From Paragordius varius (taxonomy: Eukaryota; Nematomorpha): a DNA stretch of 64,000 bases. Below, piece by piece: positions 60,284 to 64,000 of the stretch; position 1 is the stretch's first letter, and the number at the start of each line of letters is the position of its first letter. Where the stretch lies: contig OZ176050.1 in the NCBI GenBank assembly GCA_964247055.1, forward strand, positions 13,144,001 to 13,208,000, read 5' to 3'. Below the pieces are notes generated by a model. The model was not told the DNA's origin. It saw only the letters and a list, made by a program, of their open reading frames with translations, and made no database searches. The position numbers and the translations under genes are program-made.

Positions 60284-61226
60284 TTTTTATTTTTATAAAT
60301 ATATAGATAAAAGCGTTTTTATCGTTTTCATCACACCTAAAAAGGAATAAGTGCAGTCCAACCATGCTAAAAATTAATTGCAAAAAGTGCATTTTGAAAA
60401 AGTATTTTTTTTATGTCAAAATTTAACATTTTAAATAATTTATTGCGCAATCCTAGCATTTTTGCGTTTATTTTAAAAGAACTACCCCATTTGAGAAGAG
60501 CAAAATTTTGGGAATTTCGGAGCTCACATCTAAAAAATGAAATGTTATAAATATAATGTTTTGATTTTTATAGTTAGTTTATGATATATTTTAGTGATAT
60601 TTTTAGAAAGCACTTGACTTTCATGAAAAAATTTAATTACAAAAAAATGTTTTTTTGCCATTTTCTGAGATGAAGCAATTATCAAGTGATTACTTTTTGA
60701 TACCTAAGCCCAAAATTCAAAAGCACCATGAGATTTTTGATACATTTTTCTACCGGAATATGTGCATTTCATTGTGATATTTTTGTGAGCACTGTGTAAA
60801 TTAATGGTACTCAAACAGCGGACCATGGGCTGGGCTCCCCTAAGAGTGCTTTGTATTGCATTGAATTATTTATTAACATTGACAAATCATCAAATACAAT
60901 CCTTTGAGTCCCAGGCCTGTTTAAAATTAACTTTAAAAATTATGGAAGGAATTGAAATGCAAAATGCACTTATAACATTATAAGGGTCGTCATGTGAGTA
61001 CAGTGACGGTAAGGAGCAAGCCTGTCACACCCTTTTGTGAATACCTAGATGTCCGAAATATAAAAATAATTTATCCAAAAATACTCGATATTTATTATTT
61101 TAAGGTAAACCAAAAGTATAATTTAGTCACCATGACATGTGTGCATTAGCAAAACCACCTTTTCTGTTTCTATCAATTATTATAAGTGATTTTTTGTTTT
61201 AAAATTTAGCTTTTTTCGATTAGAAA

Positions 61227-61813
61227 TTAACACTTCGATTCAAATTGGGGTATCTTAATACCCCAGACTAAATTTGAGTTAGGATTTAAAAAAAAAACTA
61301 CTGAAGGAAACGGTCCCATTTAAATTTATGCTTCTACTCTAATAAAAATTATATAAATATGCCAAAATATCTAAATTAAATATTGTTTTGAAAAAAAAGT
61401 TCCATGTGAAACTACTTCGACGCCATTTTTATTTTTCAAAATTCTCGCAAAATATCGTCTTCATGTAATTTTAAGGGTAAAATTAAAGCTAAATTTGTAT
61501 TTGAATTACATCTAACATTGATAGAAAAAAAGCGGTTTATTTTGTATTATTTTTCAATTTTACCATTGCACACAAGTCACTTTGACGGAATTTTTACCTC
61601 TCGCTTTTAGCTAAAAATAAGTAATACCAAGTATTTTTAAATAAATTTTTTTATATATTTCGGTTTATTAATGTTATATAAGTGCAAAATTTTGCCATGA
61701 TTTTGATTCTTTTTATATTTTTTAAAGAATTTAATTTTAAACAGGCCTGGGGTATCCAACTACCCCAATTTGAATCGAAGGACTGAAATGAATGTGTTGT
61801 ATCCAAGTGTTAA
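61227..61813. mobile_element. 587-bp TTAA-flanked element, twin 1
   Basis: Starts TTAACACTTCGATTCAAATT then GGGGTATC; ends, reverse-complemented, TTAACACTTGGATACAACAC, then inward CCTTCGATTCAAATTGGGGT. There is no coding capacity. It is related by its ends (TTAACACTTC, GGGGTAGTT) to the MITEs at 9283, 17983 and 35588. Confidence 0.7.
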
Positions 61814-61937
61814 ATAAATATTTTGCAAGAATCTCGTAAAATAAAAATGGCGTCGTAGTTTGATATGTTTTCAAAACTAGTTTTATTTAGATATTTTTAC
61901 TTATTTATATAGTTTATATCAGGATAGAAGCATTAAA
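61814..61937. mobile_element. Inverted internal fragment of the 587-bp element
   Basis: The reverse complement reads ATGCTTCTATCCTGATATAA, CAAACTACGACGCCATTTTT and GAGATTCTTGCAAAATA, matching an internal part of the twins (about 61330-61450). It fills the gap between the twins exactly. Confidence 0.7.
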
Positions 61938-62524
61938 TTAACACTTCGATTCAAATTGGGGTATCTAAATACCCCATACAAAATTTGAGTTAGGATTTTT
62001 AAAAAACTACTGAAGGAAACGGTCCCAATTTAAATTTATGCTTCTATCCTAATAAAAATTATATAAATATGCCAAAATATCTAAATAAAATTTTGTTTTG
62101 AAAAAAAAGCTCCACGTCAAACTACTTGGCCGCCATTTTTATTTTACAAATATTTTACAAAATATCGTCTTCATTTAATTTTAAGAGTAAAACTAAAGCT
62201 AATTATTTAAATAAATTACATTTAACATTGATAGAAATAGAAAAAGCGGTTTATTTTGCATTATTTTTCAATTTTACTATTGTACACATGTCATGTATAC
62301 GAAATTTTTATCTTTCGGTTTTAACTAAAAATAAGTAATATCAAGTATTTTTGAATTAAATTTATATATTTCGGTTTATTTATGATATATAAGTGCAAAA
62401 TTTTGTCATGGTTTCGATTCCTTCCATACTTCTTTAAGTATTTGATATTTAACAGGCCTGGGGTATCCAACTACCACAATTAGAATCGAAGGACAAAAAT
62501 GAGTGTGTTGTATCCAAGTGTTAA
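61938..62524. mobile_element. 587-bp TTAA-flanked element, twin 2
   Basis: Same orientation and, to the base, the same length as twin 1, from TTAACACTTCGATTCAAATT to AAGTGTTAA. It has scattered substitutions relative to twin 1. Confidence 0.7.
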
Positions 62525-63425
62525 AATGGGACAGTTTCATTCTGTATTTTTTAATAAATATTAACAATATGATTCATAGTTTCCCCTGAATCAGAGTGTT
62601 AATATTTGATTTATGACTAAAAATATCTGTAAATATTACAAACAGCTCAAATATTTTTTGTTTATATGGTGACGGCCCTTGAAACAAATAAATATTTTTA
62701 GCGACCCTTTAAATTTTTTTGGCGAGTACATGATCTAAATTTGGAAGGATTCGAAGCACCAATTTGAAATGGGGCGGCCTGTTTTGGAATATCAATTTTA
62801 TAAGTTGCTTGGGTGACCACGTTACCCTAATTTTTTTATTTTCATGTCCAATTTATATTCTATAAATATATATCGCACAAGATCACAATTTTTGCTTTTA
62901 TTTTAGGGAAGTTCGACACTCTGAAAGGGAACTTAAAAATTTGACTTTCGGAGACCCAACTCTATAATAAAAATTTATAAAATAATATTTATTTATGATA
63001 TAAAAACTTTACCTTTATAAAATTTGAATACTCATACGGTTATTTATATGGAAAAAAAATTCGACTTGCTTTGAATTACTATGAGATCATGATGTATTTT
63101 AAATATATTTTTGAACATGATATTTCTTTCAGACTTCGAATTTGGTTAAATATTTATATAAAATATATAATAAATGTAGAGAATTAAATCATAACTTTAG
63201 TACTTACTATAAACAATATTGGATTTAGAATTCCAATTATTAAGTTAATATAAATGTTTTATATCAATTTAATTAACAAATTTTTAGGATATTTTAGCAA
63301 AACAATTAAATACTTAGCTGATATTAACATGTTTATTTTATATTAACCCAAAAATTAACTGTATACATTTTTTCTGACATATAACCGATTCTAAAACTTT
63401 ATATTCTAAAACCGCAAGTGTTTTA
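62525..63425. other. Upstream region of the CNPY-like gene
   Basis: About 900 bp with no recognisable gene or element; presumably contains the promoter of the CNPY-like gene. Confidence 0.4.
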
Positions 63426-63884
63426 ATGTTTGAATTTATACCATATGCTTTTTCTTTAATAATTATTTCGGTGTTAGCGTTATATGAAAAGCCTGTAGAA
63501 AATGACAAGGGGGTAAAAGATGCCACACCTTGTGAAGGTTTGATACTCTTTTAATATAAAAGTTTGTAAATGTATCGCCAACGAGCTTCAAGAACGTATT
63601 GATTTGACTGGAAAAGTTAAAGAAACATTAAAAATTGGTTATAATTTAATGGAAGACTCGACGCATCGCAAACAAAAATATGATACATCGTAAAATGATT
63701 TTGATTTTTCTTTCTTTATATCAATAATTAATGTATTTTTTTGTTTTAGAGAATTACGATATATCGAAATTATGGATGGTGTTTGTAACAAAATCCTAGA
63801 ATACAACGTGCATAAAGAACGGCTTGGGAGTTTGCGATACGCCAAAGGTCAAAGTGAAACCATGAGTACTCTTCATGGATTAAA
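63426..63884 (+). CDS. Canopy (CNPY3/4-like) ER protein, 5' part
   Basis: Exons 63426-63537, 63563-63689 and 63750-63884 join in frame; more exons must lie beyond the window. There is a signal sequence MFEFIPYAFSLIIISVLA, then PCEVCKCIANELQERI, TGKVKETLKIGY, then LRYIEIMDGVCNKILEYNVH and KERLGSLRYAKGQSETMSTL. These match the saposin-like core of CNPY3/CNPY4 (CxxCK...TGK...LR.IE...C.R.L.Y..HKER.GS.RFAKG.SET...LH). These proteins are ER co-chaperones for receptors such as Toll-like receptors. Intron 1 is only 25 nt and intron 2 is 60 nt. The end of the third exon is taken as the donor AA|GTAACA rather than the in-frame TAA, because homologues continue. Confidence 0.85.
63538..63562 (+). other. 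25-nt intron
   Basis: Begins GTTTGATAC and ends TATAAAAG. Removal joins G|TT (Val) to give the conserved CEVC; without splicing the CxxC motif is split and the frame is lost. Confidence 0.8.
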
Positions 63885-64000
63885 GTAACACAATCATTTG
63901 TAGTAATTCACATCTGCAATTTATTTTTTATATCTCATGCTAATATATCTTAAGGAAACAATTATAACTCGTTTTAGACATGAATTTTGATCTGATACTA

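Larger units (their letters stand above)
58618..60792. mobile_element. 2.2-kb element with long inverted arms and an internal direct repeat
   Basis: The left arm (about 58618-59110) is inverted as the right arm (about 60370-60792). Matched pairs include GAAAAATGTATCA, CAGAAAATGGCAAAA, TTTTTAGATGTG(G/A)GCTCC and GAATTTTGACATCAAAAA. The right end, reverse-complemented, reads CACAGTGCTCACAAAAATAT next to TA, like Tc1-type termini. The centre has a 17-G run and two 320-340-bp direct repeats. No transposase was recognised. Confidence 0.65.

Overview
The window is strongly AT-rich nuclear DNA from an animal. Every gene has GT-AG introns, and a rhabdomeric opsin, a secreted heme peroxidase, a Canopy-family ER protein and two BH3-only-like proteins can be read. 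No prokaryotic gene layout, CRISPR array or rRNA was seen. Two genes carry introns of only 23-25 nt, while other introns reach several kb and are full of transposon fossils. That mix, with the gene content, suggests a small-bodied invertebrate, perhaps a flatworm-like lophotrochozoan; the lineage is my inference and is not shown by the sequence.

Layout. 1-5.3 kb: no gene, several short inverted-repeat elements. 5.4-24.2 kb: a head-to-head pair of paralogous two-exon genes, one on the minus strand (14643 to 5365) and one on the plus strand (20944 to 24190). Each encodes, in order, a conserved LDSGYFSP block followed by CxxC and CxC, a long Asn/Ser-rich middle, a near-perfect BH3 motif (IGxxLxSLGDxF) and a hydrophobic C-terminus. 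I read them as BIM-like BH3-only apoptosis inducers; this is the most interesting content of the window. 24.2-30.5 kb: no clear gene, a tRNA-derived SINE, a LINE 3' scrap and hAT-type ends. 30.5-39.1 kb: a small RS-domain gene with 24- and 23-nt introns and then a 7.2-kb intron. That intron contains a 4.3-kb LINE-bearing palindrome, itself hit by a foldback element, plus two other non-autonomous elements. 41.6-47.3 kb: a six-exon r-opsin on the minus strand, all splice phases closed; its last codon and stop lie inside a MITE. 49.1-56.4 kb: a 14-exon heme peroxidase on the minus strand, all phases closed, with all key catalytic residues recognisable and introns loaded with one MITE family. 58-62.5 kb: a SINE, a long-TIR element with an internal direct repeat, and twin 587-bp TTAA elements. 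63.4-63.9 kb: the 5' part of a CNPY3/4-like gene with a 25-nt intron, cut by the window end.

The genes do not form a pathway. The BH3 pair is a local inverted duplication likely to act on BCL-2-family proteins at mitochondria, the opsin is a photoreceptor GPCR, and the peroxidase and Canopy protein belong to the secretory route. Non-autonomous DNA transposons (CAGT-ended MITEs, hAT-like MITEs, TTAA elements, TA-flanked elements) account for much of the recognisable non-coding sequence.
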